A DNA stretch of 44,878 bases from Eubacteriales Family XIII. Incertae Sedis bacterium (GCA_031266025.1 JAISBV010000148.1:1-44878); one strand, 5' to 3'; positions 1-9,524 are shown, counted from the stretch's first letter. Program-made: numbers and translations. The notes: generated by a model from the sequence alone, not told the origin.

Positions 1-2
1 GG

Positions 3-86
3 GAGCTTTTGGGCATAAAGGTGATCGACCATATAGTCATAGGCGACGGAAACTATGTAAGCATGAGGCAGGATAATCTGATTTGA
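3..86 (+). CDS. radC: RadC/JAB-domain DNA repair protein, C-terminal fragment (5' end outside window)
   Basis: Open frame from position 3 translates to ELLGIKVIDHIVIGDGNYVSMRQDNLI*, like RadC C-termini; radC commonly precedes mreB in Firmicutes. Confidence 0.75.
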   Translation, partial: ELLGIKVIDHIVIGDGNYVSMRQDNLI

Positions 87-154
87 CGTTCACGCGGTTC
101 TTGTCGCGTCCGCGTCCGCTAATACACTATTACAAAGGAGTGTTGAAATACAGA

Positions 155-1195
155 ATGATGCTGTTCAACAAAGACATAGGAATAGACCTCGGTACCGCCA
201 ATACGCTGATTTACATAAAAGGCAAGGGCATAGTCGTTAATCAGCCGTCTGTCATAGCCGTCGATACGGGCGTGCGCAGGATATTGGCCGTGGGGCGCGA
301 GGCCAAAAATATGATAGGCAAAACGCCGGAGCATATCAAGGTTGTGCGCCCGCTTCAGGACGGCGTCATTTCGGATTTCGAGATGACGGCGAATATGCTC
401 AGGGTATTCCTGAAAGGGATATTGGACGGCGCCGGGCTTTTGACGCGCATACGTATAGTCGTCGGCGTGCCGTCAGGCGTTACCGAGGTAGAAAGACGCG
501 CCGTCGAAGAGGTTATCAGGCAGATGGGCGCGAGGGATGTGTTTATATTGGACGAACCTATGGCCGCCGCGATAGGCTGCGGATTGCCGGTGGACGACCC
601 GATGGGCTGCATGATAGCCGACATAGGCGGCGGTACGTCGGACATCGCTGTGATAGCGCTTGGAGGCATAGTTACAAGCACGTCGCTGCGTCACGCGGGC
701 GACAAGCTCAACGAGGCCATCATAGCGTATATGCGGCGTTCGTACGATCTTCTCATAGGCGACAGGACAGCCGAAGAATTAAAGATCGCGATAGGCTGCG
801 CGTACATAGACGACGGCGCTGACGACGACGAAAAACTTCTTTATCTCGACGCCAAGGGCAGGGATATCATCACGGGGCTTCCAAAGATTATAAAGGTGTC
901 GTCCAAGGAAATACACGAAGCATTGGAAGAGTCTATAGGCGTGATCATAGACGGCGTCAAGAACACACTTGAACATACGCCGCCCGAGCTTGCCGCCGAC
1001 ATAGTCAGCCACGGCATGGTGCTTTCCGGCGGCGGCGGTTTGATACGCGGATTGGACAAACTCATAACGCGGCATACGGGTTTGCAGGTATTTATAGCGG
1101 AGAACGCGCTTGAAGCCGTCGCTGAGGGCACGGGCAAGAGTTTGAAGAATATAGAGAAGCTTGAGCGTTACGCCAGCAAGAAGTTAAAGAAATAG
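155..1195 (+). CDS. mreB: Rod shape-determining protein MreB
   Basis: IGIDLGTANTLIYIKGKG, IADIGGGTSDIAVI, LSGGGGLIRGLD motifs; start moved from 83 to ATG 155, which has AAAGGAG upstream. Confidence 0.96.
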   Translation: MMLFNKDIGIDLGTANTLIYIKGKGIVVNQPSVIAVDTGVRRILAVGREAKNMIGKTPEHIKVVRPLQDGVISDFEMTANMLRVFLKGILDGAGLLTRIRIVVGVPSGVTEVERRAVEEVIRQMGARDVFILDEPMAAAIGCGLPVDDPMGCMIADIGGGTSDIAVIALGGIVTSTSLRHAGDKLNEAIIAYMRRSYDLLIGDRTAEELKIAIGCAYIDDGADDDEKLLYLDAKGRDIITGLPKIIKVSSKEIHEALEESIGVIIDGVKNTLEHTPPELAADIVSHGMVLSGGGGLIRGLDKLITRHTGLQVFIAENALEAVAEGTGKSLKNIEKLERYASKKLKK

Positions 1196-1198
1196 TGT

Positions 1199-2020
1199 AT
1201 GAAATGGATACGAAAACACACCGGAGCAAGCACGGTCATCGCGGTCTTCGCCGCGTTGCTTATTCTTGTTTTGGTTTCATATCAAACATTCGGAGAGAGT
1301 AATATTCTGGGCAGATCGGCGGGCCGCATAGTAGGAATAGTGCAGACGCCGCTTGCCGGAGTCGGACGTTTCATAGACGCGCGGTTCTCCGTTTACCTGA
1401 ATTCGGGCGATATAGCTCGGGAAAACGAGCAGCTAAAGGCGCGCGTCGACGAGCTTGAACGCGAGCTTAACGAAGCGCGGCTCTCGGGCGCCGACCTCGC
1501 AGACCTTGAAAAACTGTCCGAAGCGCTGAATTACGCCGATCTTGGGAATGATTATAACCTTGTTACGGCGGACGTGATCGGTCTCGACAATTCGAACGGC
1601 TTTAACATCTTCACGATCAATGTCGGATCACAAAACGGCGTTTCGAACGATTCCGTCGTAATAGACAGCAACGGTCTGATCGGGCGCGTAATGGCGGTAA
1701 ACGAAAGTTCGGCAAAGGTCATTTCTATAATAGACGAAACAAACAAAGTGGGCTTTCAGGTGTTCAGGAACCTTGAATGGCTCGGCATGCTGAACGGCGA
1801 CGGCGACGGCAAGCTCACGGGCTATATGCTCGATGAAACCGCTGCGGTGCGTGAGGGAGACCGTCTTATCACCTCCGAGGTGGGCGGTTTCTATCCGGCC
1901 GGCATCACAATAGGCAAGGTGACAAGCGTTGAATGGAATCATGATTCTCCGCTGAAGACAGTGCGCGTTGAACCCGCGGTCTATTTCAAGAGCATCAGGA
2001 AGGTGACGGTGCTGATATGA
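1199..2020 (+). CDS. mreC: Rod shape-determining protein MreC
   Basis: N-terminal TM plus coiled coil, GLIGRV and beta-barrel region, position after mreB. Confidence 0.93.
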   Translation: MKWIRKHTGASTVIAVFAALLILVLVSYQTFGESNILGRSAGRIVGIVQTPLAGVGRFIDARFSVYLNSGDIARENEQLKARVDELERELNEARLSGADLADLEKLSEALNYADLGNDYNLVTADVIGLDNSNGFNIFTINVGSQNGVSNDSVVIDSNGLIGRVMAVNESSAKVISIIDETNKVGFQVFRNLEWLGMLNGDGDGKLTGYMLDETAAVREGDRLITSEVGGFYPAGITIGKVTSVEWNHDSPLKTVRVEPAVYFKSIRKVTVLI

Positions 2021-2550
2021 AGACGCGCTACGCGATACTGCTGTTTACGGTCGCGTTTGTCATACAGGCTTCCATGCTGCGCTATATAGCTGTATACGAC
2101 GTTTCGCCAAACATACTGCTCTGCCTTGTGATCATGTTCGCGTTCCTTTACGATGAACCCCTTGGCGTTGTGTTCGGCGTTGTTTTCGGTATATTGTGGG
2201 ATACAGAGTTTGGCCTGTACATCGGGATATCCGCTGTTTCGCATATGTCGGCGGCTTTGGCGGTAATGAAGATCAAGCAGTATTTGAATCACGAGCTGCT
2301 GCTTCCCGCTCTCGTGAGCGGACTTGCGGGTATAATTTTGAATAACGGCGTCTACTGGGGCCTGTACAAACTGACAGGTATACCTCATACGTTCGGTTAT
2401 ATATTGCGCATGCAGCCGGTATTGATCGCGTATAACCTGCTGTTCGTGATGATATTCCACCTTATCTTGCGACGCGGGGTTATTCGCCACAGGAAAGACC
2501 GCGATTACAAGGGCGGATTCAAAGAAGCGAAAGGTTTTATAATGAAATGA
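2017..2550 (+). CDS. mreD: Rod shape-determining protein MreD
   Basis: Small polytopic membrane protein overlapping the mreC stop (ATGA), operon position. Confidence 0.88.
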   Translation: MKTRYAILLFTVAFVIQASMLRYIAVYDVSPNILLCLVIMFAFLYDEPLGVVFGVVFGILWDTEFGLYIGISAVSHMSAALAVMKIKQYLNHELLLPALVSGLAGIILNNGVYWGLYKLTGIPHTFGYILRMQPVLIAYNLLFVMIFHLILRRGVIRHRKDRDYKGGFKEAKGFIMK

Positions 2551-5300
2551 AATGGATCAAACCGCGCGACAATCAGATCATGCTGCTCGCCGCCGTCTTG
2601 ATGGCCGTTTTGATTTTGCGGCTGTTTGTGCTGACGATATTGCAGCACGACGAATGGACAGCGGCGGCCGACGACAACGATATGCGGAGCATCTATACGG
2701 TCGCTCCGCGCGGTGAGATATACGACCGCTACGGACGGCTTTTGGCGGGCAATCTGCCGAGCTTCACCGTGCAGTTCAGCAGGGGCAATATGCGCGACGC
2801 CGAGTTGAACGATACGGCCGCGCGCCTGATCGAGATATTGGAAGAGAACAACGAGGTATACATTGACAATTTCCCGATAATTTACGACAACGGGAATTTC
2901 AAGTATAAATATCAATTGGATATAGAGGATTGGCTGATATCGCAGGGTATGCCGCCTGATTTTTCGGCGGAGCAGGCTTTCGACGAGATTCGCAGACGCA
3001 ACAACATCGACGATGATTTAGACCCTTACGAGGCGCAGCTTGACATGCAGAAGCTCGGTGTTTCGCCGCCCATATCCGTCGTTCACATGAATTATACAAA
3101 GGATATGGACAAGACGGCCTTCCTGCAGCGTTACGGGCTCGAAACGGGCATTTCCGCGCGCGACGCGTTCTATGAGATACGCGATGATTTTGAAATCGAC
3201 GAATCCGTTCCGACGTCTACGGCCCGCAAGCTCATGGTTCTGCGCAACGAGCTGAAGCTGCTCGGATACAGGCAATACGTTCCGGCCAACATCGCCGCGA
3301 ACGTTTCCGACGCCACGGTCATGCAGATCGAAGAAATGGGCAACAGTCTCAAGGGCGTCAGCGTAGTGACCGAAACGATCAGATATTATCCGAACGGCAA
3401 TACGGCGAGCCATGTGCTCGGATATATGGGCAAGATATCCGAGTCGCTCAAGGAGCGATATGTGGATGAGCTTGGGTACAGGCCAACGGATATGATAGGC
3501 CTTGACGGCGTCGAAAAGAGCTTGGAAAGCACGCTCAAGGGCAAAGACGGCATCAAGGAGGTTCAGGTCAATTCCATAGGCGAGCTTAAAAGGCTGATAA
3601 GCGAACAGGTCGCCGAAAAGGGCAAAGACGTGTATCTCACCATAGACCTTTCCTTGCAAAAGGCCTGTGAAGAGATATTGGCAAAGGGGCTTTCTCGTCT
3701 GCAGAACGGAGAAGTATTTGAAAGTCAATGGGGCAATTACTCATACAGGGACGCTCAACCCAACGCGAATGTCGGTTCCATCGTCGTCCTTGACGTGGAG
3801 ACTGCGGAACCTCTCGCCATCGTCAACGCGCCGAGCTTTGATCCGAATCTGTTCGCCACGGGCATCAGCAATGAAGACTGGAACGCGCTGCAGAGCCAAA
3901 ACCCGCGCGATCTCCTTGCGCCCCTGCCGCTGTACAACGTGGCGGCCCGCACGGCCGTGCAACCGGGCTCGACGTTCAAGCCCATAACGGCTATCGCCGC
4001 GCTCGAATCGGGCCTTAACCCGAACACGCGTCTGTATGACGGGCGCTTCGTAACTGTGGGAAACAGGGATTATAAATGTTTGCTTTACAGCACGAACGGC
4101 GGCAGCCTCGGCAGCGTAAATCTCTTTGAAGCGCTTGAGGTATCCTGCAACTATTATTTCTTCGATATCGCGACGGGTATGGACTTTTACAATAATAAGC
4201 CGCTTTCATATCGGGGCTCCATAAATATAGACAAGATCACATCCTATGCCGAACAATTCGGTCTCGGACAGTATACGGGCATAGAGTTGGCCGAAACCGC
4301 CGCCGGCGCGCCGAACGCCGCCAAGAAGATGGAGATGACAAAGTCCCTGCTGAAACGCCATCTGTACGACAACGCGGAGGAATATTTTACGAGCGAGCTT
4401 CTTGGCAATTCGGCCATGCTTGGCGGCAGTATAGAGGAGATCGTGAGTTGGGCTGAGGAAAATCCCAAGCGTTCGGATATTATCGCGCGCATGCAGGATA
4501 TCGGTATAAAGCCGGATCAGATCAATCGAGTTGCGGATACATGCAAATCCACGTATTTCAATTTCGCCCAGTGGACGACGGGCGATGAGCTGAATATTTC
4601 GATAGGGCAGGGTGAGAACGCATACACGCCCTTGCAGATGGCGAATTATATCGCGACTATAGGCAACGGCGGCGTCAGAAACAATGTCAGTCTCGTGCGT
4701 GCCGTTGAGGGCGAGGGTATAAGGGAAAAGGAGCCGGGCGTAAAGGTCGAGCTCAGCGACGACGCGTTTCTCGGTTACGTAATCGAAGGCATGAAGCGCG
4801 TCGCGAGCGGTTCTCACGGCAGCCTGACAAGCCAATTCAGAGGTCTGCCCGTTTCCGTGGCCGCCAAGACGGGAACCGCGCAAAAATCGGGCTTCATTCA
4901 GCCTCCCGATGAGGTTGAGTATATAAAGGAGCATCTTGAGAGCATCGACGGCAGCTTGGAGTGGGAGACCGTCGAGGCCGAAATGCACAGGCTTACGGCG
5001 CTTTTGCCGGATATCTACACGTCCGAGAACAAAGCGGTTCGCAGGGCGGTCATCAATCTGAGCAGTTACAGCCCCGCGAAAACGGAGGAACGCATGGACG
5101 CGTTCAAGGACAGCTACAGACCGTTTTCATGGGTCGTGGCACTCGCGCCGGCGGACGATCCGCATATCGCGGTCGCGGTGCTCGTGTTTCAGGGCAACAG
5201 TTCTCTGAACGCCGCGCCTATTGCAAAGGAGGTAATAGCGCAGTATATGGAGCTTGAGAAGGAATATAAGGATTACAGTCTCGATACGGTGATCAATTGA
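2547..5300 (+). CDS. mrdA: Penicillin-binding protein 2 (transpeptidase), enlarged, 917 aa
   Basis: N-terminal TM, PRGEIYDRYGRLLA, GSTFK, SCN and KTGTAQ motifs. Confidence 0.95.
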   Translation: MKWIKPRDNQIMLLAAVLMAVLILRLFVLTILQHDEWTAAADDNDMRSIYTVAPRGEIYDRYGRLLAGNLPSFTVQFSRGNMRDAELNDTAARLIEILEENNEVYIDNFPIIYDNGNFKYKYQLDIEDWLISQGMPPDFSAEQAFDEIRRRNNIDDDLDPYEAQLDMQKLGVSPPISVVHMNYTKDMDKTAFLQRYGLETGISARDAFYEIRDDFEIDESVPTSTARKLMVLRNELKLLGYRQYVPANIAANVSDATVMQIEEMGNSLKGVSVVTETIRYYPNGNTASHVLGYMGKISESLKERYVDELGYRPTDMIGLDGVEKSLESTLKGKDGIKEVQVNSIGELKRLISEQVAEKGKDVYLTIDLSLQKACEEILAKGLSRLQNGEVFESQWGNYSYRDAQPNANVGSIVVLDVETAEPLAIVNAPSFDPNLFATGISNEDWNALQSQNPRDLLAPLPLYNVAARTAVQPGSTFKPITAIAALESGLNPNTRLYDGRFVTVGNRDYKCLLYSTNGGSLGSVNLFEALEVSCNYYFFDIATGMDFYNNKPLSYRGSINIDKITSYAEQFGLGQYTGIELAETAAGAPNAAKKMEMTKSLLKRHLYDNAEEYFTSELLGNSAMLGGSIEEIVSWAEENPKRSDIIARMQDIGIKPDQINRVADTCKSTYFNFAQWTTGDELNISIGQGENAYTPLQMANYIATIGNGGVRNNVSLVRAVEGEGIREKEPGVKVELSDDAFLGYVIEGMKRVASGSHGSLTSQFRGLPVSVAAKTGTAQKSGFIQPPDEVEYIKEHLESIDGSLEWETVEAEMHRLTALLPDIYTSENKAVRRAVINLSSYSPAKTEERMDAFKDSYRPFSWVVALAPADDPHIAVAVLVFQGNSSLNAAPIAKEVIAQYMELEKEYKDYSLDTVIN

Positions 5301-5331
5301 GTAGTTTTGATTGAAATCTTTATGCAGTACC
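5296..5331 (+). repeat. Short interspersed repeat copy A (ATTGAGTAGTTTTGATTGAAATCTTTATGCAGTACC), overlaps mrdA stop codon
   Basis: About 32/36 nt identical to the reverse complement of 36085-36120; related copy at 25744-25775. Confidence 0.6.
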
Positions 5332-5356
5332 AATTGAAGGAATTGAGGAAAATAAA

Positions 5357-6079
5357 TTGGGTAAAGTCATAGTAACCGCATCAGGAAAGGGAGGCGTAGG
5401 CAAGTCGGTATTCACGGTGAATCTCGGCGCCGTCTTGGCGGAACGGGGCGTAAGGGTCGTCATGATCGATATGAACCTCGGGCTGCGAAATTTGGACATC
5501 TACCTCGGTCTTGAGAATAAGGTCATATTTGACGTCGCCGACGTTCTCGGCGGTCTGTGCGGCTATAAGCGGGCTATGCTGCGCGACAGACGTTTTCCTT
5601 GTCTCCATATGTTACCCGCGACGCAAAACAGAAGCAAATTCGTGTTTGGCGAGGATGATGTTTCGGAGCTCTACGCGCAGCTTGGTGAGAACTATGACTA
5701 CATACTTGTGGACGGGCCCGCCGGCGTGGGACGGGATATGACGCTCGCGGCCTCGGGCGGAGAAGTCGCCGTTATTATAACGACGCCGGAGTATGTTTCG
5801 CTGCGCGACGCCGATATGGCCGACCGCGTCCTCTCGGACGCGGGTATGACGCGGCGCGCCTGCGTGCTGAACAAGGTGAACAAAGATCTGATGCGCACCG
5901 GCGCCTTCCCGGGTCTTGAGGACGTATCCACGCGCATAAGATCACCGCTCATCGGTATCATCCAGTATGACGATAATATCAATATATCCGCTAATTGCGG
6001 CGTTCCTATCGTTCACCAAAAAGGCAGCTACATAGAAGAAAATTTCAATAATATAGCGGACAGGATTATCGGCCTGTGA
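5357..6079 (+). CDS. minD: MinD-family septum-site ATPase (TTG start)
   Basis: Deviant Walker A GKGGVGKS, MIDMNLGLRNLDIYLGLEN, LPATQNRSK; follows mrdA. Confidence 0.87.
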   Translation: MGKVIVTASGKGGVGKSVFTVNLGAVLAERGVRVVMIDMNLGLRNLDIYLGLENKVIFDVADVLGGLCGYKRAMLRDRRFPCLHMLPATQNRSKFVFGEDDVSELYAQLGENYDYILVDGPAGVGRDMTLAASGGEVAVIITTPEYVSLRDADMADRVLSDAGMTRRACVLNKVNKDLMRTGAFPGLEDVSTRIRSPLIGIIQYDDNINISANCGVPIVHQKGSYIEENFNNIADRIIGL

Positions 6080-6088
6080 CCACAGATT

Positions 6089-6182
6089 GTCATTCCGGGC
6101 TTGTTCCGCTTGTACCGGATGCCTTGTCCGGTGTAATCCCAAAATATACTGTGGATTCCGGGATAGTTCTTCCCGGAATGAC
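6089..6182. repeat. Palindromic intergenic repeat (GTCATTCCGGG...CCCGGAATGAC) with internal ACCGGA/TCCGGT hairpin
   Basis: 11-bp perfect terminal inverted repeats 6089-6099 / 6172-6182, starting 9 bp after the minD stop. Confidence 0.7.
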
Positions 6183-6259
6183 TGAGAAGATGTACAGACC
6201 TCATGAGAACATATCTTTGATCAGCAGCAAATAACGAGAGAAAAAAGCTGTCCTAATCT

Positions 6260-7366
6260 TTAAAAGTTTATAGTCTTGTTTCTTATCCCGACATTCAATA
6301 CCAAGCCTATCGCGAGCATATTGGCCGCAACCGCCGTGCCTCCCGAACTCACGAAGGGCAGGGGTATGCCGGTCACGGGCATGACGCCCATGTTCATTCC
6401 TATGTTTTCAAATATCTGAAACGCGAACATCGTAACTATGCCTATGACGATAAGCGAGCCGTACATATCCTTGGCCTTGCCGCTGATACGCCATAGGCGC
6501 AGCAGAAAGACCAGATAGAGACATATGAGTACAGCGCCGCCCATAAAGCCCAGTTCTTCCACCATTACCGCGAATATGAAGTCGGATTCCTGCACGGGAA
6601 TGAACTGCAGTTCTTTCTGTGTGCCGGAAAACAGCCCCTTGCCCAACAGACCGCCCGAGCCTATGGCGACCTTTGCCTGATATACATGCCACGTTGCGCT
6701 TATACTCAGATTTTCGGGGTTGAGAAACGCGTCGATGCGATTCTTCTGATAACCCGCCATAAACCTGTACAGTACGGGAATCGCTACTATAAAGAGCGCC
6801 GCGAGCCGTCCGAACAGCTTACCGTTCACGCCCGCGTAGAACACCATGCCCACGCACATGACGGCCAGAACAAGCCCCGATCCGAAGTCCTGCTTCATGA
6901 TCAGCGTTAAGAAGGGCGCCGCGTACAGTATCGAAAAGAACACGCCCTGTATTCCGGATAGCGCGTCGCGTATGCGCGAAAGAAAATTCGCGAATACCAA
7001 TACGAACAGTATTCTGACAAGCTCCGACGGCTGCATCGTCGTTATGCCGAGGTCTATCCACGCGAGTGAACCCGTGTGCATATCGGTGCCGAGAGGCGTG
7101 TAGACGCTGAGCTGAAACAGCAGCGCGGCGGCATAGATCAGCTTTTCGTAGCGCGCGAACAGCTGATAATCTATCAGCAGCACCGCAGCTATGGCGACAT
7201 AGCCTATCAGGTAAGAGACCGCCTGCACCACTATGCTGCGGTTCAGCGGATTCACCCCGTCATACGTGATGCTCGCGATCATGACGATGCTTGCGAACGC
7301 GAAGAATATCGGCAGCGCGAGTAACAGCCTGTCTATCCTTTTTACTAAACTGAAAAAATATCTCAT
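6260..7366 (-). CDS. rodA: Rod shape-determining protein RodA (SEDS glycosyltransferase)
   Basis: SEDS features: LGITTMQPSELVRI, QDFGSGLVL, FIPVQESDFIFAVMVEELGF, GIPLPFVSSGGT; start reassigned to MRYFFSL. Confidence 0.94.
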   Translation of the reverse strand: MRYFFSLVKRIDRLLLALPIFFAFASIVMIASITYDGVNPLNRSIVVQAVSYLIGYVAIAAVLLIDYQLFARYEKLIYAAALLFQLSVYTPLGTDMHTGSLAWIDLGITTMQPSELVRILFVLVFANFLSRIRDALSGIQGVFFSILYAAPFLTLIMKQDFGSGLVLAVMCVGMVFYAGVNGKLFGRLAALFIVAIPVLYRFMAGYQKNRIDAFLNPENLSISATWHVYQAKVAIGSGGLLGKGLFSGTQKELQFIPVQESDFIFAVMVEELGFMGGAVLICLYLVFLLRLWRISGKAKDMYGSLIVIGIVTMFAFQIFENIGMNMGVMPVTGIPLPFVSSGGTAVAANMLAIGLVLNVGIRNKTINF

Positions 7367-7477
7367 AGCATAATTATTACTACTCAAATCCCACGTGATT
7401 TTTACCCGTTCGCAAGCTCCGGGCACGCGTACCCATTTCGGAACCTGAGAGATGATTTGTTTTTGGGAAAAGCGAGG

Positions 7478-7933
7478 TTACAGCTCTTCGGCGGGTTCGG
7501 GCGCGCTCACCGGCTCGTCGTCGTTTTTGATCGCTTCGGCGCCGTTTTCGGCCGCGTCGTCGTTTTTGATCGCTTCGGCGCCGTTTTCGGCCGCTTCGGC
7601 GGCTTCTGCCGCGGCCCGCGCTTTGCCAAGGTATTTTTGCGGATTGTGCCGCCTGTCGGCGGTATCAAGGAGAGACAGATAGATATTGACGACGATTTGA
7701 TACAGCTCCTGCGGTATCTCCTTGCCGACGTCAAGCTTCGCGAGCATAGTCGCGGCGCTGTCGTCGTGGTATATCGTTATCCCGTTCTCTACAGCCACCT
7801 GCAATATCTTCTGCGCCACATAGCCTGAACCGGCGGCCACCACATGGGGAGCGCGGTCGCTGTCGGCGTCGTATTTCAGCGCGGCGACCTTCAGGTCGGG
7901 CGCGCCGTTTCCTTGATCATCAAATTCTGACAT
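7478..7933 (-). CDS. FlhB C-terminal-domain homolog (FlhX/YlqH-like)
   Basis: AALKYDADSDRAPHVVAAGSGYVAQKILQVAVENGITIYHDDSAATMLAKLDVGKEIPQELYQIV resembles the cytoplasmic FlhB domain without its TM region. Confidence 0.8.
   Translation of the reverse strand: MSEFDDQGNGAPDLKVAALKYDADSDRAPHVVAAGSGYVAQKILQVAVENGITIYHDDSAATMLAKLDVGKEIPQELYQIVVNIYLSLLDTADRRHNPQKYLGKARAAAEAAEAAENGAEAIKNDDAAENGAEAIKNDDEPVSAPEPAEEL
7518..7595. repeat. Two tandem 39-bp units encoding AAENGAEAIKNDD in the C-terminal tail of the FlhB-C homolog
   Basis: TCGTCGTTTTTGATCGCTTCGGCGCCGTTTTCGGCCGC repeated with a 39-bp offset (7518-7556, 7557-7595). Confidence 0.9.
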
Positions 7934-9524
7934 CTATGCCGGCCTTTCTCATGGCGAGCTTGGGAAAACGCTGCATTATGTTCCTGTCCTCGCGGTACTC
8001 GTCCACATTGTATGCTGTGAGACGGTAGCCAAGTTCCTCTATCATAAGTCTCAGATCGCCGCGTATGGCGCGAACGTCGTCCGTGAGCAGACTTGGGCAT
8101 TTTATGTCAAGGTCTATGAACCGGTCGCGCGCAAGCATGTCAACTTCGAAATTTCCGAATTTGTCCGACTGTATGATGAAGAATATATTGCGCGCGTCGC
8201 CGGCGTCCTTTTTTCGCTCCTCGCAATCCTTGTCCACGTAAACTTCCGCGTATACGTCGTTCCCTTGGTATTTTGTCGGAAACAGAAAATGCAACAGCGC
8301 CAATACGGGGCTGTCGTTTTCTATCAGCTGCACGAGCATGTTTTGGGCCGCCGTATTGGCCTTGGACGAGACGCTCATCTCCATGGCGTGCCGCAGAACG
8401 TCGGCTATATCCTTTGCGGCTTTGCCGTCCAAAGCTTTGCCGGTCTCTTTCGCGCCGTCTTCTTCGAGCGCGCCGGCCAAGTATGCTTTGAGCTGCTCCG
8501 GCGACAGGAGTCCGCGTTTGCCTTCCTCGGGGGCCGCCGCGCTCCGGGCTGATTCCGCCGCCTGCGCGGTCGCGCTTTTTCCGGGCTCTGCGGCGCCGCC
8601 CCTGTTCGCGGCCGCGCGCGCTTCGGCGTCCTTTGCGTCGCGCAGATGGGCAAAGAGCATACGCCGCATATCCGCCACATCGTCGTCCGTCAGTCTGCCG
8701 AAGGACTTGAGCTCATCCCCAAGCTTCGCCATAGCGTTTTCGAGCAGCTTGATATCCGACTTGTCGAAGCGCACAACCTGATGTATGATCTCCATAAGGT
8801 TGGATTGCAGCTTCTCTCCGTTCAGGAACCGGTATTTGGTCGCCATGCTCTGGAGCAGCGGCAAAAGCTCGGATTTGATGAGGACGCCGAGCTCCTTTTG
8901 CAAGTCGGGCGTTCGTTCGGGCTTGTTCATGAGCGTTTCGAGGCGGTTCAGCGTATCCGTGACACGGGCCGCGTCTTCTTCCCGCAAGTATGACGCGAAA
9001 CGCGTGCTTTGAAGCAGGAGGGACTTAAGCGCGTTATCCCTGTTCACTTGGCTGTCGAACGCGCGGAGCAGGTTCACTATGGCCTCGCGCAGCTTGGGGA
9101 AGCCTTCGGCCTTCGCCAGCACGCGGAGCGCTTCGAAGAGCTCGCCGCGGAATACCGTCGCGTCTTTGTCACTGTTAACAAGAGCATCCATGAGGTCTTT
9201 CGCGTCGACGAAGAGCCCCTCTATGTCGCCGATCTTCGCGGCAAGCGCCGGGTTGTCGAAGAAGCGCAAAAACATGATAAGCTTTTTCAACCCGTCCGTC
9301 TGTGCGGTGAGATCGGCCTTGAGGGGCGCGAAAAACTCCTTACTCAGATTTCTGAGCAGGGCTTCGCGCGGATCCTCATCCTGCCGGCGTTCGAGCACCT
9401 TGTATTTGGGCGCATCTTCCAAATTGTTGATATCGAAGACGGCGTCCCCGGGCATCTGCCGCTGCAGGTTGTCAACCCTGTTCGTCGCGGGAATGGCAGA
9501 TGTAATTTTTAAGATATCGACCAC
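7920..9524 (-). CDS. FliK/YlqG-like hook-length/export-associated protein
   Basis: 534 aa; alpha-rich N-terminus, low-complexity Ala/Gly/Glu linker, C-terminal domain (IFFIIQSDKFGNFEVDMLARDRFIDLDIKCPS) plausible for FliK-C; overlaps the FlhB-C homolog by 14 bp. Confidence 0.55.
   Translation of the reverse strand: MVDILKITSAIPATNRVDNLQRQMPGDAVFDINNLEDAPKYKVLERRQDEDPREALLRNLSKEFFAPLKADLTAQTDGLKKLIMFLRFFDNPALAAKIGDIEGLFVDAKDLMDALVNSDKDATVFRGELFEALRVLAKAEGFPKLREAIVNLLRAFDSQVNRDNALKSLLLQSTRFASYLREEDAARVTDTLNRLETLMNKPERTPDLQKELGVLIKSELLPLLQSMATKYRFLNGEKLQSNLMEIIHQVVRFDKSDIKLLENAMAKLGDELKSFGRLTDDDVADMRRMLFAHLRDAKDAEARAAANRGGAAEPGKSATAQAAESARSAAAPEEGKRGLLSPEQLKAYLAGALEEDGAKETGKALDGKAAKDIADVLRHAMEMSVSSKANTAAQNMLVQLIENDSPVLALLHFLFPTKYQGNDVYAEVYVDKDCEERKKDAGDARNIFFIIQSDKFGNFEVDMLARDRFIDLDIKCPSLLTDDVRAIRGDLRLMIEELGYRLTAYNVDEYREDRNIMQRFPKLAMRKAGIDVRI

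Noticed and set aside
5296-5331. CRISPR-like repeat (contains GATTGAAAT)
   Set aside because: Copies are single and far apart, with no regular spacers and no cas genes in the window
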